Shown here: one piece after another, positions 10,524 to 20,890 of the stretch
Numbering within the stretch: position 1 is the stretch's first letter
Layout of the letters: every line of letters begins with the position of its first letter
Assembly (NCBI GenBank): GCA_012862575.1
Contig: BLSF01000078.1
Span: 103,750-167,749 of the forward strand
DNA from: Parietichytrium sp. I65-24A
Lineage: Eukaryota; Sar; Bigyra; Thraustochytrida; Thraustochytriidae
Length of the DNA: 64,000 nt
Direction of reading: 5' to 3'
Position numbers and translations under genes: made by a program
The notes under the pieces: generated by a model
Told to the model about the DNA's origin: nothing
Seen by the model: only the letters and a program-made list of their open reading frames with translations
Databases searched by the model: none

Positions 10524-11483
10524 CTCTTCAACAGCTGGCTCAGCCCTTGCTCGTAAAAAAATCAGCTCTCCGCTCTGGTCAACCGAACGAAACCGTCTCG
10601 CGGAACCTCAATCCCGCCACTTTTCTGCTGCTCCGTAGGCCCGCGCTTTCCGCACTTGAGCAAAACAGATCCCGCACGCGGCGTCCCCTCGTCCCTTTTC
10701 TGACCCGAATCGTCCCTCACAGTCCCGCAGTCCCCGCAGCTCCCACAAGTCCCCACAAGTCCCCACAAGCTCGCACAGTCCTCCCAGAGCTCGTTTTGGA
10801 AGTTTGAATTTCGTTTTTTCAGAACTCAGAACCAAAATTCAATCTCGATTGAGTCGGAACTGCTAGTGGAGTACTATTACTTTTGCTAAGAGGTACGCAC
10901 ACTTTGCGAGTCGTTCAGCGTTTCAGGTGCCAGTGGTGATGTGATGGGATAGAAGGTTAGAAAGTATGGAGTGTTGGGAGAAAGAGAGAGGATGAGAATT
11001 GAGATGGATGAGATTGGCTTTGACGGAGCAGTGAATGTTCATTGACAGTGAATGAAGAACTCCGCGAGAAAACAGAGAACATTTTGTGCTCTAGGATATT
11101 TAGTTTGGCTCCTTGGTCAATGACTCTGACTTTGAGCGATAGCCTTGTCATGTGCCGCACGAAAGGACGTCCCGCACGGTTACCAGGGCGAAACACCGTC
11201 GACCATCTGGTTCACGCCGAACGGAACAACAAAAAAAACGCCGATCCTCCTGAAATGCGAAGAGCGTCCACAAATTTAAAAGATGAAAAACCAGTGAAAA
11301 TGGTACTATTTTTGATCAAAAGCACGAGAGTGCTGCTATTTACTAGAGGAGTTGATTTAAATTAAATATGGCGCCGTTCATGACAGCTTCTACATCCGAG
11401 TCTTTTGCTGTCTTGCATGTCTAGCGAAGCTGCCGCTTTTGCACGCTCAAGAAAAACAGGCAAGCCAGAACCGAGAGCACTAA
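10524..11483. other. Intergenic stretch, promoter of the ZGRF1-like gene
   Basis: The left part is GC-rich with repeated CCCACAAGTC units near 10740-10775, just upstream of the ZGRF1-like ATG. The right part turns AT-rich (around 11270-11365) and leads into the 3' end of the Erv1 gene. No coding family is recognisable. Confidence 0.55.
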
Positions 11484-12071
11484 TTACTCTTGACCCAAAG
11501 ACTCAGTAGCGGTTTCGTCAGATGAGCCAGCCCTGCAACCAGTTCTCCACCGCTTCTCCAAGGCTGCTTCGGAGCACTCGAACGCGGGCTTGCCGAGAAT
11601 CTCATTGACTTTATTGTGCATCTCGCAAACGTACTTGGAGAAAGCAGCCTTCGAAGACACGTCCGGCGGGTTGCTCTCCACATGCTTCCTGAAATGCTCG
11701 CGGCAGTGAGAGCACGCGTAGAGTATCGACAGAGAGTCAATGAGGGCCGCAGCTGCTCTTTGCTGCTCTGCGTTAGGCTGCTCAGGATAATAAGCGGCTG
11801 TGGTGTGCAGAAGGCCCCACGTACACCTTCCCAGCTCTGCGCGGCCAAGCGGGCACTCCTGTGCGGCCTTGCTGTCCTTGGCGCCTTTGCCGCTCTTCCC
11901 GCCCCTCATCATGCTCATAAACATGTCTTTCTTGTCGTCACACACCGGCTCAGCGCAATTCGGGTCCAGCTTGGCCCCTTCGGTCCGCGCTTCGCTAGCG
12001 ACCAGCGAGCTCACCACTCCGCCAAGCGCCACCACGCCGAACCTGCTTCTCGCTGCAACCCTCGCGAACAT
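11484..12071 (-). CDS. ERV1: Erv1/ALR-type FAD-linked sulfhydryl oxidase
   Basis: 195 aa from the first in-frame ATG at 12071; the frame continues upstream only with non-ATG codons. The Erv1/ALR domain is clear: CPLGRAELGRCTW, LLHTTAAYYPEQP, an active-site CSHC in YACSHCREHF (the family usually has YPCxxC), and the FAD-binding C-EMHNKVNEILGKPAFEC block. An N-terminal C-x4-C pair (NCAEPVC) could be the shuttle disulfide. The Arg/Ala-rich first 20 residues (MFARVAARSRFG) suit a mitochondrial presequence. The protein would reoxidise Mia40 in the intermembrane space disulfide relay and pass electrons to cytochrome c. It is divergent from RPL3, with about 1.1 kb between the starts. Confidence 0.92.
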   Translation of the reverse strand: MFARVAARSRFGVVALGGVVSSLVASEARTEGAKLDPNCAEPVCDDKKDMFMSMMRGGKSGKGAKDSKAAQECPLGRAELGRCTWGLLHTTAAYYPEQPNAEQQRAAAALIDSLSILYACSHCREHFRKHVESNPPDVSSKAAFSKYVCEMHNKVNEILGKPAFECSEAALEKRWRTGCRAGSSDETATESLGQE

Positions 12072-13149
12072 GCTGCCAAGCCTCTGCGGTTCGCGGAAGA
12101 ACTCCCTGTTTTCTGAACTGACGATCCCGCGAAACCTATCCAAACCTATCCAAACCTATCACGCACCGACACGCCTTGCTTCCGTCTAATCTCTCTCTCT
12201 CTCTCTCTGTCCGCGCACTCGCAACGAACAGAGTGTCTCTTTCACTTTCACTTTCACTTTCTCTTTCTCTTTGTGTGTCTGTGTCTTGTGTCTGTGTCTA
12301 TGTGAGTCTGTCTGTGTGTGTTTTCTGTGTGCATATGTGAGGGAAAAGTGAGGTTTCTGGAACCCCGATGAAGGAGTGCCTGACTGAGTGCCTCGTAGTG
12401 ACAACAATTTAATTTAGCAATTTAACAAAGAAACAGATGTGCACCGCGAAGTGTCCTGCACGCACTCACTCGGCCGTGGGGATTCTTGCGCTCGGAAAGG
12501 TGTCCGCGCGGACTCTATGGAGCGTGAATCTCTAATTGATTTTGATAATCTCTCGGTAATGGAATGGGAACCAGACTCGGTCAAATGAAGCAAGCTTCTC
12601 GACCAACTCAATTCTCCCGATTCCCCGACGAAAGACGAACAGGGCCTCTTCGCGAACAACGAGCCGGCTTCCTCGGAGATCAATTCGTCGTTCAGTAGGG
12701 TAGGTTTCCCCTCCTCGCACATTCCTTTATTCCCTGGCCAGTCCTTCCTCTCAGCGCCGTAGCCAGCGCTATTCTCTACCACTGACTACCGGCCTCCTAC
12801 CATACCCCTCCACCGCTACGAGTAGAACTAGACTACGCGGCATAGGAGATGGCCACGCAGCTGTTTTCTATGGATTGGTAGCGATTGTTACTGGCAGTAT
12901 TGGTTGGTTGCTTGAATTTGGAGCGGGCAGGTGGTATAGTTTGCGCTATGCGTGCGGCTGAGCGGGCGCTACGGCTATGGTTTGCGGTAAGATGGGCGGT
13001 GGGAGGTGTGTCACCTACCACTCATTCATTATTGATTTTGTAAAACTGAGAGAGAGGAAGGAAAGAGAGAAAGAAGGAAGTCTGCAGACAGGTAGATTGG
13101 AGCGCGAAGCAGGCAGTCACGCAGGCAGTCACGCAGTGAGAGAGGCAGG
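12072..13149. other. Divergent intergenic region between ERV1 and RPL3
   Basis: Contains a 10-bp unit (AAACCTATCC) repeated three times at about 12132-12160, a CT run at 12188-12207 and poly-purine sequence (GAGAGAGGAAGGAAAGAGAG) in the RPL3 leader from about 13048. An opposite-strand frame of about 120 codons at 12.4-12.8 kb has no recognisable family and is not called. Both promoters must lie here. Confidence 0.6.
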
Positions 13150-14310
13150 ATGTCCCATCGTAAGTTCGAAGCGCCAAGGCACGGATCCCTCGGGTTCAAC
13201 CCTCGCAAGAGGTGCAAGACCCACCGTGGCCGCGTGAAGGCATTCCCAAAGGATGATGCCTCCAAGGAGCCACACGTGACCGCCTTCATGGCGTACAAGG
13301 CAGGAATGACCCACATTGCTCGCGATGTGGACAAGCCAGGCTCCAACGTGCACAAGAAGGAGGTCGTGGAGGCAGTGACCATCTTGGAGACCCCTCCAAT
13401 GATCGCTGTTGGACTCGTGGGATACATTGCCACCCCACGCGGACTTCGCTCCCTCACCACTGTGTGGGCTCAGCACTTGGGCGATGAGATGAAGCGCCGC
13501 TTGTACAAGAACTGGTACCGCAGCAAGAAAAAGGCGTTCACCAAGTACACCAAAAAGTACGAGGGCGAGGCTACTGACATCGAGAAGGAGCTTGCACGCA
13601 TGACCAAATACTGCACCACCGTCCGCCTTATCTGCCACACCCAGATGGGCAAGCTCAAGCTCCGCCAGAGAAAGGCTCACGTTTGTGAGATTCAGATCAA
13701 CGGAGGAAGCGTCGCTGACAAGGTCAAGTTCGGCCGCGACCTCTTCGAGAAGGAGATCCCACTCGACACTGTGTTCAAGAAGGATGAGATGGTTGATGCT
13801 ATCTCCATCACCAAGGGTCACGGATTCAAGGGTGTCATCGCTCGTTTTGGAGTCACCCGTCTTCCACGTAAGACCCACAAGGGTCTCCGCAAGGTGGCAT
13901 GCATTGGATCATGGCATCCTTCCCGCGTCCGCTACACTGTGCCACGTGCTGGTCAGCTCGGATACCATCACCGTACCGAGATGAACAAGAAGATCTACCG
14001 TATTGGCAAGAAGGGAGACGAGAAGTCCTGCACCACCGAGCAGGATTTGACCGTCAAGTCCATCACCCCTCTTGGAGGATTCCCACAGTACGGAATCATC
14101 AACGAGGACTGGGTCATGCTCAAGGGCTGCGTCCCAGGTGTCGTTAGGCGCATGATCATCCTCCGCAAGTCTCTCCACGAGCGCACTTCCCGTCTTGCGC
14201 AGGAGGTTATCGACATCAAGTTTATCGATACCAGCTCCAAGATCGGCCACGGACGCTTCCAGACCGTTGCAGAGAAGGAGCGCATCATGGGCTCCCGCAA
14301 GACCGCTTAA
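13150..14310 (+). CDS. RPL3: 60S ribosomal protein L3 (uL3)
   Basis: 386 aa, single exon, starting [16 protein letters not shown] and showing the full eukaryotic uL3 signature: [45 protein letters not shown], the conserved GSWHPSRV with its His near the peptidyl transferase centre, and [16 protein letters not shown]. The length is normal for the family (about 385-405). Codon use is strongly biased to C-ending and AAG codons compared with neighbours, as expected for a very highly expressed gene. The leader is a GA-rich polypurine tract. The protein is assembled into pre-60S particles in the nucleolus and acts in the cytosol. Confidence 0.99.
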   Translation: MSHRKFEAPRHGSLGFNPRKRCKTHRGRVKAFPKDDASKEPHVTAFMAYKAGMTHIARDVDKPGSNVHKKEVVEAVTILETPPMIAVGLVGYIATPRGLRSLTTVWAQHLGDEMKRRLYKNWYRSKKKAFTKYTKKYEGEATDIEKELARMTKYCTTVRLICHTQMGKLKLRQRKAHVCEIQINGGSVADKVKFGRDLFEKEIPLDTVFKKDEMVDAISITKGHGFKGVIARFGVTRLPRKTHKGLRKVACIGSWHPSRVRYTVPRAGQLGYHHRTEMNKKIYRIGKKGDEKSCTTEQDLTVKSITPLGGFPQYGIINEDWVMLKGCVPGVVRRMIILRKSLHERTSRLAQEVIDIKFIDTSSKIGHGRFQTVAEKERIMGSRKTA

Positions 14311-14965
14311 ACAATCAGACCTATTTGAGCAAGCGATTTTTCTCTACAAATTTCTTCTTTCTTATTTTTTTTCAAGCAAGATCTCGTCTAAGCCGACTTG
14401 GGTGAATTTCTGACAAGAACTCAAGGACCATCTTTTTTTTGCACTGGAACCTCTGGAACCTGACAAAATTGGAAAAAAATCAAATTTCGATTGACTCTTT
14501 GAGCTTCCTTTTTTTTTACTCGGACTTCTTCCCTCCTTTCCTTTCAAGCTCCGAGTGACTCGATAGACTCTATGCTTAGCTTCTAGTAGCTAGCTAGCTA
14601 GCATACTGATGGTGCCGTAGCAGTATGCCATCGCATGCGCCACGATGAGAGGAACATTTCCATTTTTTTCTTCCCATTTTTTTGACACAGAAGCCTTCTT
14701 GCGAGTTGACGAGAGAGCAACTTTCCGGTAAGACAATTTGAGCCCGCTTTCAGACCATACCAGTAATACCAGTCGCTTCTTGCTCCGGCAGAGGAGGAGG
14801 CAGGGAAGGCAGAGGATGAACCAATCAGTGAACCTCCACAGCGTATACCGATACCTGAATTCTGATATTCTATTAATTAGCAGAGTAGTCAGAGTAGAAC
14901 GGAATTGGCCTCGGCTGTCGAGATCCACAGGCTGAAAAGTCGAAAAGCCAGAGGCACAGACGCCA

Positions 14966-15021
14966 CATTAAGTGAAGCCACGAAGTGAGAGCGTAAACAA
15001 ACCCTATCGGAAGGTGGGGTG
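14966..15021 (+). repeat. Short dispersed repeat, copy A, with 9-bp flanking direct repeats
   Basis: A 56-bp unit starting CATTAAGTGAAGCCACG and ending AAGGTGGGGTG. It is flanked by a perfect direct repeat CAGACGCCA at 14957-14965 and 15022-15030. A core of 54 bp is identical to copy C at 47392-47445. The flanking repeat looks like a target-site duplication, so I read this as an insertion of a tiny mobile unit. It has no terminal inverted repeat and no poly(A) tail. Confidence 0.8.
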
Positions 15022-15980
15022 CAGACGCCATGGTAAGTAAATCTGTGACCGTGAGCAAGGGGCAGAGAGCCTTATCTCCCAAGAGCTCACCGCCTTTCCT
15101 GGGCTCCCCAAGCTAGTAAAGCACTTGCAAGCCCGAGCGAAATGCCTATCGCGATAATCCATTGGCACAAAAAGCAACATACTTTCTGCTGGCTGACGGA
15201 GCGGCTGTAGTTCGCTTGTAAACTTCTCTGCACGCGACGATGCAAGGTCTTCGATCTTCCAAACATCGGCACTGTACCAACGAACTTTGGGAAATACCTC
15301 GAGTGTCAGGAACCGGTACATTCACGCGTTTTGTTTAAACTTCGCGAGCGGGCGAGCAGGTCTAAGTGTAAGTTCGCCTTGACACTCCTCGGTGTTCGTA
15401 AAGAGTCGAAGCAGCATCAGCTCCAGCGAGTCGAAGCCCTCAGTCGACATGGATTCCTCCCCAGACCATATCTGGACAATGCACGTGAACTTGGTGTGCA
15501 CTTTTGCAAATCTCCACGTGCATTCTCTCTCCTCGCTCGCGCATATATTCGCCAGCATCGGTTCTTGTCTCGAGAACCGGCTCCAGAACCATGCTCGATA
15601 GCCGCGATCCACGTGAAACACTAAGACAAATCGAGAACAGAGCTTTGTTCGGTGTGCAAGGTGTGCATGTGAGCTACGTCCTCGCATAGGCAGCACTATA
15701 GCCTCAAAATCGTGAGCTTGGTGCTCGAGGTGTGCACAATTGTGCTAATAATTTCTCTAGGAATCTGGCGGGAAAAGTCACAAAAGGGGTGGTTAATAAG
15801 TCCTAATTAGTTACAGATAGAATACACACCTATATTCACCCTCCATTCACACGCTTAGTGTTTATCACTGAAGGGCGATAGGGTGAATGGTGCTAGTACC
15901 CTTCGTGGGGGTACATTACCACACATACAAGCGTTGATAGGTCTCAGTTACCTATTGAGCTGCGAGCTTCGCTCCAAAGG

Positions 15981-16024
15981 ATAGATAGATAGAAAGAAAG
16001 AAAGAAAGAAAGAAAGAAAAAAAA
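15981..16024 (+). repeat. GATA/GAAA microsatellite
   Basis: Tandem GATA units pass into GAAA units and a short A run. It sits in non-coding sequence. Confidence 0.9.
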
Positions 16025-17456
16025 GAGAAAGGGACCCTGACTGCGAGAAAATAACTTACACCTTTTTCTTTCTCTCGATTTCTGGACAATTTAGCAGAAC
16101 AGTACGTACTCAGTACTCTTAGCACCGTAGTTGCAAGTTACTTCCAAACTACACAGGCTCACTGTCAATCAATCAAGAAATGGAAGGTTAGGTTTCGAAA
16201 GTTTGGAATACAGCATTTAGTTGGCATTCGAATCCGTCGGGTATGGCAGCGATCCTGTGTTCCCTGCGATGCAAGAATCTCCAGTGTTCCATGAATGCGT
16301 GGACAGAGGACAGTGGAAAGACTTATGCACGTCTGTCTTGAGAAAGAATGGTCTTCTTGGTCTTCTGAGCTATCTCGCAGAGCAGTTGGACTCGGAATCG
16401 GATAATGATTGGTGACCGGATTAGGCAAGATTCACAAATGCAGTTCACTGTCATTTATATTTTAGAACTGTCAGAGGAGAAGACACCCTGTCGACGTTCC
16501 TCAACTGCGCAGACGAACTTGAAGACTTGCTAAGCTCACTGCAATCGCACGGCTCTGTCCCTCACTTTCTCATCTATCTATCTATTTATCTGGTTGCATT
16601 TCGCCGCCGCGGGCTTTGAAAAGATTGCAAAGACGTTTTGTGTCTCCACGTCAACACCCTACTCTGTCGCAGCTCACACAGCTCACCAACTCCCTATCAC
16701 TCTCTCTCAGGCTCTCAGAATCTCTCAGAGCAGGTATAACCGGAGCCGCGAGTGGTGAGGCGTGTGAGATCATGTGAGGCAGGCGAGAAGGGTACCAGTA
16801 CTAAGTTTATAGCGCGACGCCCAGGCGGGTCGTAGGAGCGCTGAGCAGGCGAGAGAAAAGTGTGTGCACGTAGTGCTAGTCACAGACTGACTGACGAACT
16901 GCGCCACTTACACCGCTTACTCACTTCACTGTGCTATGCGATGCTACGCTGCGCTGGCCGTGTCGCGTAGGAGTCCGGGGAGTCAGACGAGTTGCAGCAA
17001 ACTTAGCTGTACCAGGTAGTAGCTGGACGATTTGCGTTGTTTGTTTTGTTGATTTTTGTTGATTTTTGTTGTTGTTGATGTTGTTGTTGTGCACAGTAAC
17101 TTTGAAAAGCAGTTGTGCAGCAGCGGCGCCGCCCGACTCGCGGTCTTCGTGCTCTCGCCGCTTCGGCATTTCATGGGTTTCGCGGGGACAGGAGCTGTAG
17201 AAGAGATCGGGAAAGTGGGCAAAAGCTGAGGGCGAGGGCAAGGGCGGCCGCGGGCTTGGCTTCGCGAGATACGTTCAGGTTGAGGTTGACTAGGTCGAGG
17301 TCCTCCAGGTTACGGCCGCTTTGGTGCCTTGTGCTTTGGTGCTGTTGCGCAGGCTTGGTCGTCGACGAGGCGGAGCTGCCCTCTCGGGGAGGTCAGGTCA
17401 AGTGCTGAGATTGATGAAGTGGACGGGGCGCTGCAGATAGAAAGACACTGTGAACG

Positions 17457-20400
17457 ATGAGCAACTACCCGAAAGCGGAGCTGTTGCCATCTTTGGAAGA
17501 TGCAAGGAAAAAATACTCTGGAAGCTGCAGCGGTACCATCACGCTGACAGCCTCCACGTCGCCCGAGGTGTTCCCCTTCCGGGAATACATTCAGGAAGAA
17601 TGGCGCGTAGTGAACGCTGAGGAGTTTATGGCGAAAAGAGACGCCAGAGCGCGAGCTAAAGTGAACGGGAGGACCAGCGACCGCGCTGTGAAGGTCATAG
17701 AGCTGAAGGAAGAAGGCCTGACGCTGAGCGGTATCTCGTATAAACCACCCACATTTCTGTGGAATCACGACGTTGAAATGAAAGACTGCCTCAGAGGCCA
17801 CTTTGACCCGAATGTGCAATCCTATGGTAGAAGGCCTCAGCTGCACGCCGTTGAAGAGCTCGGAAACGCCTGCATATCTATTCTTCCCAGTGTGTCGGGC
17901 GGATTCATGCTCACGCAAGAGGCCATACAAAAGCTACCCGGTCCAGGCGGTTCCATCGCTCTGTGTATGAACAAGAGCGTCTGGCGCGACCGCATGATAT
18001 TGGAGGAAGGTATGCACTTCGAGATCGGTACGAAACAGTCCGGGGCGCCAAAGTGTCAGATTACCATAGAAAGCATCACGGGCATAGACAGAAACCTCTC
18101 GCGATACTCGGGCGCAAACTCAAACTCCAAGCATCGTAGCAGCCTTGAAGTGAAAAAGAGCAAGACATCATCCGTAGATAAAAAGTCTGTATCTTTTGGT
18201 GCATCTACCCTGATTGGATCGGGGGAGAGAATCGTCTCGCTCGGGAGCAACACTAATGAGCCCGGTTTGGATGTAATGACAAGTACGCACATCTGGTCTA
18301 GCTCGAATACCGACGCGCAAAAACCTGCGGAATCCCCGCCCGGTTCGCCCAGGGGGGAACGGCCACGTCTCGTTTTGAGAATGCAAATGAACAATAAGGA
18401 GAAACTCTATGACTTTGCGCCTCCGCTGCCTGACGTGCTCCAGTTTAACGGCGGCTCTTCGCCGTCGGCGTCACCCCTGTTGTCGGCCTACTCTCGCAGA
18501 AGGTCAACAGCCACAGGCAAGAGAAAGTGCGTCTTCTTCACCATCGGCGGCGACGAAAACTGCAACATCGTCCTGCCCGGCTGTTCTGTTAAGGTGGTGG
18601 CTACAATCGTTGCCTTCGAAAACGTCTTCACCCTCGTTGTGCCGCACAATCTTGCGGAAACGTTTGTGAGAGGTAAAAGGCTAACCAAAGCCCAAGAGCG
18701 ATATGCTCGCGAGAGCTCCGTTCATTTTGTTCTGAGTGCAGAGCAGTCTTTCGGGATTTATGACGGAGATTGTATAGTTTTCCGAAATTCAGATCGCGGT
18801 GACCACGAGTCTTGTAACGGGTGTTGTTCCGGCCTGGAAATGTGTATCAAGATAAATGACCCGACGGAGGAATTTCGGCTCAAGAGCAACAAGACACTAG
18901 TGGAGTCCATGGGACTCAAATGGGACATGGACAATGATACGGACCCGGGGCGCAAACGAGCTAGTTTGGTTTCAGCCTTGTCTGGCGCCAGTAGGTACAA
19001 GACTGGCACATCACGAGATATGGACGAATTAGCGATGGAAGTCCGTGCACCGGTTCGCACTTCTCGGTGGGACGGCTCATGCGAATGGAAGTACGGGGAG
19101 ATTGAAGCGTTTGCAATGCTCGGGATATCCTCCCAAGAGGAGGCGTCCATCGGATCGAGTCCGCTGATGACCCTCTCTATCAAGGACCCACGCATGGGCA
19201 GGTGCCACGCAAATATCTTCCGGAAGACGCACAAAAGCTTCATAATAGAAGCGGCGAAATCCTCCGGGAAAAGAAATCTTCTGTCCATGATTGCCGCTTC
19301 CACGCCCCCTGGACTTGGCGCGGCCGCATCGCCGCCTCACCTGCTCTTGGTCGGCGAGGTATTTAGGGTCGGCGCAAGTGAGTTTAGGGTGATAGGCTTT
19401 TCGAAATACAAGTCGCCAACATCAAACGCCAGTAGCTATGGAAACTTTACCATGTCCGTGGACGCAGGGGGCCGATCATCAGCTCCGCGCGAGAGTAAAC
19501 CAACTATTACTCCAATCGACCAACTCGACGATCTGGCATACGTGGATCATGAAGACGACCTCACCGATGATGACTCCGACGTTGAGTCCCGAAAAGGCAG
19601 CGCCTCGCGCGTCATGGGCGACCCCACCAACTTTGAGAGTCTCAAAGAGCAAGCCGAGATGTATATGCGCAATAAAATTGAAAGGCGCGGCTCCATCGCT
19701 CTGGTTCGCCATCGCCCGAATGAAGACGAGGCCAAGATGTTCTCCAAAACAATCTCAACGTTTGTGACGGACGACAACGAAGAACTTCACGTCAAAAACA
19801 ACGTCGACAAGAGCTTTGGCCTGGCCCGTGTCAACGAATACAAGGACGTGCTCTCGGCGTTTGGCCTTGATGATGATACGAGAGGCATAACTTACCCTGG
19901 CCTTAAGTCATTCCTTGTCATCCAAGGCATCAAAGGGCCACTGCAGAGAAGACTTTTTCTCATTAACGAGCACGAGTGCACCATTGGAAGCAGCCCAACG
20001 TGCTCCATTTCAGTCTCAAACGACCCATTGATCTCTCCACTCCATTGTAGAATTGTATTCAACCCTGTCGAGAGACACTGGCGTTTAGTTGATGCCAACT
20101 CTCGCACCGGGACACTCTTTCGCACAAGCAGTGAAGATCAACCCATTCTTTTACAACCTGGACAGCGCTTTTTAGTTGGTCACTCCCAAATTCGCATTTT
20201 AGGCAAGGTAAAAGAGGAGGACCGCCAGAGCGTCCTGCTTCGTGGGAGTACTGGCGGGAATCACACGATCCGTAGGCAAATTAAATCCGTCTTTCTAGGG
20301 CGCGGAAGCGCTGCTGGGATTACCGTGACTTCCATCAAAGATCTTGAAGCTCAAAAGCACCAGGCAGACAGACGCAAGTCGACCCCACCTGGCGGACGAA

Positions 20401-20609
20401 AGTCTATGTCAGAACATCAGCTATCTCCAGCTTCTCATCCAGTAGAGTCAAAAGACTCACGCACCAGCACCCGGCCTCGACCCAAATCTTTGGTCAAATC
20501 GCCGATTCCACCAATCGCGCAAATCTCTGATGTTGCTGACATGGGACTACCTGATGACCTGAAAGGCCGCTCCAAGTCTTCCAGCGGATGTGGATGCACT
20601 TTGATGTGA
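17457..20609 (+). CDS. Multi-FHA-domain protein with C-terminal CaaX box
   Basis: 1050 aa, single exon. The best FHA domain is at about 830-916, with CTIGSSPTCS, the phosphothreonine-binding loop DPLISPLHCRI (S860, H863) and VDANSRTGT (N881). Two more FHA-like folds are likely: about 356-445 (FTIGGDENCNIVLPG...GDCIVFRN) and about 545-648 (GRCHANIF...GEVFRVGASEFRVIGF). A fourth degenerate one may lie near 155-200. The linkers are Ser-rich and acidic. The protein ends SGCGCTLM, a CaaX motif (Cys-Thr-Leu-Met, predicted farnesylation) with a nearby Cys that could be palmitoylated. FHA domains bind phosphothreonine, so the protein may be a membrane-tethered phospho-dependent scaffold. That role is an inference; I know of no named family with this arrangement. 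It is convergent with the WW/SPIN90-like gene (281 bp between stops). Confidence 0.85.
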   Translation: MSNYPKAELLPSLEDARKKYSGSCSGTITLTASTSPEVFPFREYIQEEWRVVNAEEFMAKRDARARAKVNGRTSDRAVKVIELKEEGLTLSGISYKPPTFLWNHDVEMKDCLRGHFDPNVQSYGRRPQLHAVEELGNACISILPSVSGGFMLTQEAIQKLPGPGGSIALCMNKSVWRDRMILEEGMHFEIGTKQSGAPKCQITIESITGIDRNLSRYSGANSNSKHRSSLEVKKSKTSSVDKKSVSFGASTLIGSGERIVSLGSNTNEPGLDVMTSTHIWSSSNTDAQKPAESPPGSPRGERPRLVLRMQMNNKEKLYDFAPPLPDVLQFNGGSSPSASPLLSAYSRRRSTATGKRKCVFFTIGGDENCNIVLPGCSVKVVATIVAFENVFTLVVPHNLAETFVRGKRLTKAQERYARESSVHFVLSAEQSFGIYDGDCIVFRNSDRGDHESCNGCCSGLEMCIKINDPTEEFRLKSNKTLVESMGLKWDMDNDTDPGRKRASLVSALSGASRYKTGTSRDMDELAMEVRAPVRTSRWDGSCEWKYGEIEAFAMLGISSQEEASIGSSPLMTLSIKDPRMGRCHANIFRKTHKSFIIEAAKSSGKRNLLSMIAASTPPGLGAAASPPHLLLVGEVFRVGASEFRVIGFSKYKSPTSNASSYGNFTMSVDAGGRSSAPRESKPTITPIDQLDDLAYVDHEDDLTDDDSDVESRKGSASRVMGDPTNFESLKEQAEMYMRNKIERRGSIALVRHRPNEDEAKMFSKTISTFVTDDNEELHVKNNVDKSFGLARVNEYKDVLSAFGLDDDTRGITYPGLKSFLVIQGIKGPLQRRLFLINEHECTIGSSPTCSISVSNDPLISPLHCRIVFNPVERHWRLVDANSRTGTLFRTSSEDQPILLQPGQRFLVGHSQIRILGKVKEEDRQSVLLRGSTGGNHTIRRQIKSVFLGRGSAAGITVTSIKDLEAQKHQADRRKSTPPGGRKSMSEHQLSPASHPVESKDSRTSTRPRPKSLVKSPIPPIAQISDVADMGLPDDLKGRSKSSSGCGCTLM

Positions 20610-20890
20610 GTACATTCTGGACTGATGATCCCCAGGATCAACTTTGATTTAATAACTATTGAAAGAAAACTCTTCACGATGTACGTAAAATAAGAAATTA
20701 TTGCACCTCTACTAAATTTGCCCTCGTGTGGACTGCATGCTGTTAAATTGATTTTGTCACCCAGATTCACGGGTTCAAGAAATCGACTAATCTCACATCG
20801 TTTTCAAAGTGCGGACGGTAAAGAGAACATGTATTACTCACAAAGGCGGTGAAGTCAACTGGCTAGTTATTTGACAAATATACATGTGCC

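Larger units (their letters stand above)
14311..17456. other. Gene-poor stretch of 3.1 kb
   Basis: Holds a TAGC tandem at about 14584-14600, one copy of the short dispersed repeat (14966-15021) and a GATA/GAAA microsatellite (15981-16024). Several overlapping frames on both strands at 15.0-15.7 kb are of similar length and have no recognisable family. One minus frame near 15.27-15.09 kb reads as a basic N-terminus plus a hydrophobic segment (WIIAIGISLGLASALLAW) and could be an exon of a small membrane protein, but no splice partner is clear. The FHA gene promoter lies at the right end. Confidence 0.55.

Noticed and set aside
14968-14971. TTAA at the left edge of repeat copies A and C, suggesting piggyBac-type insertion of a MITE from the 993-4466 transposase
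   Set aside because: TTAA is absent at the right edge and absent in copies B and D; the flanking direct repeats are 7-10 bp and differ between copies, unlike the fixed TTAA duplication of piggyBac.
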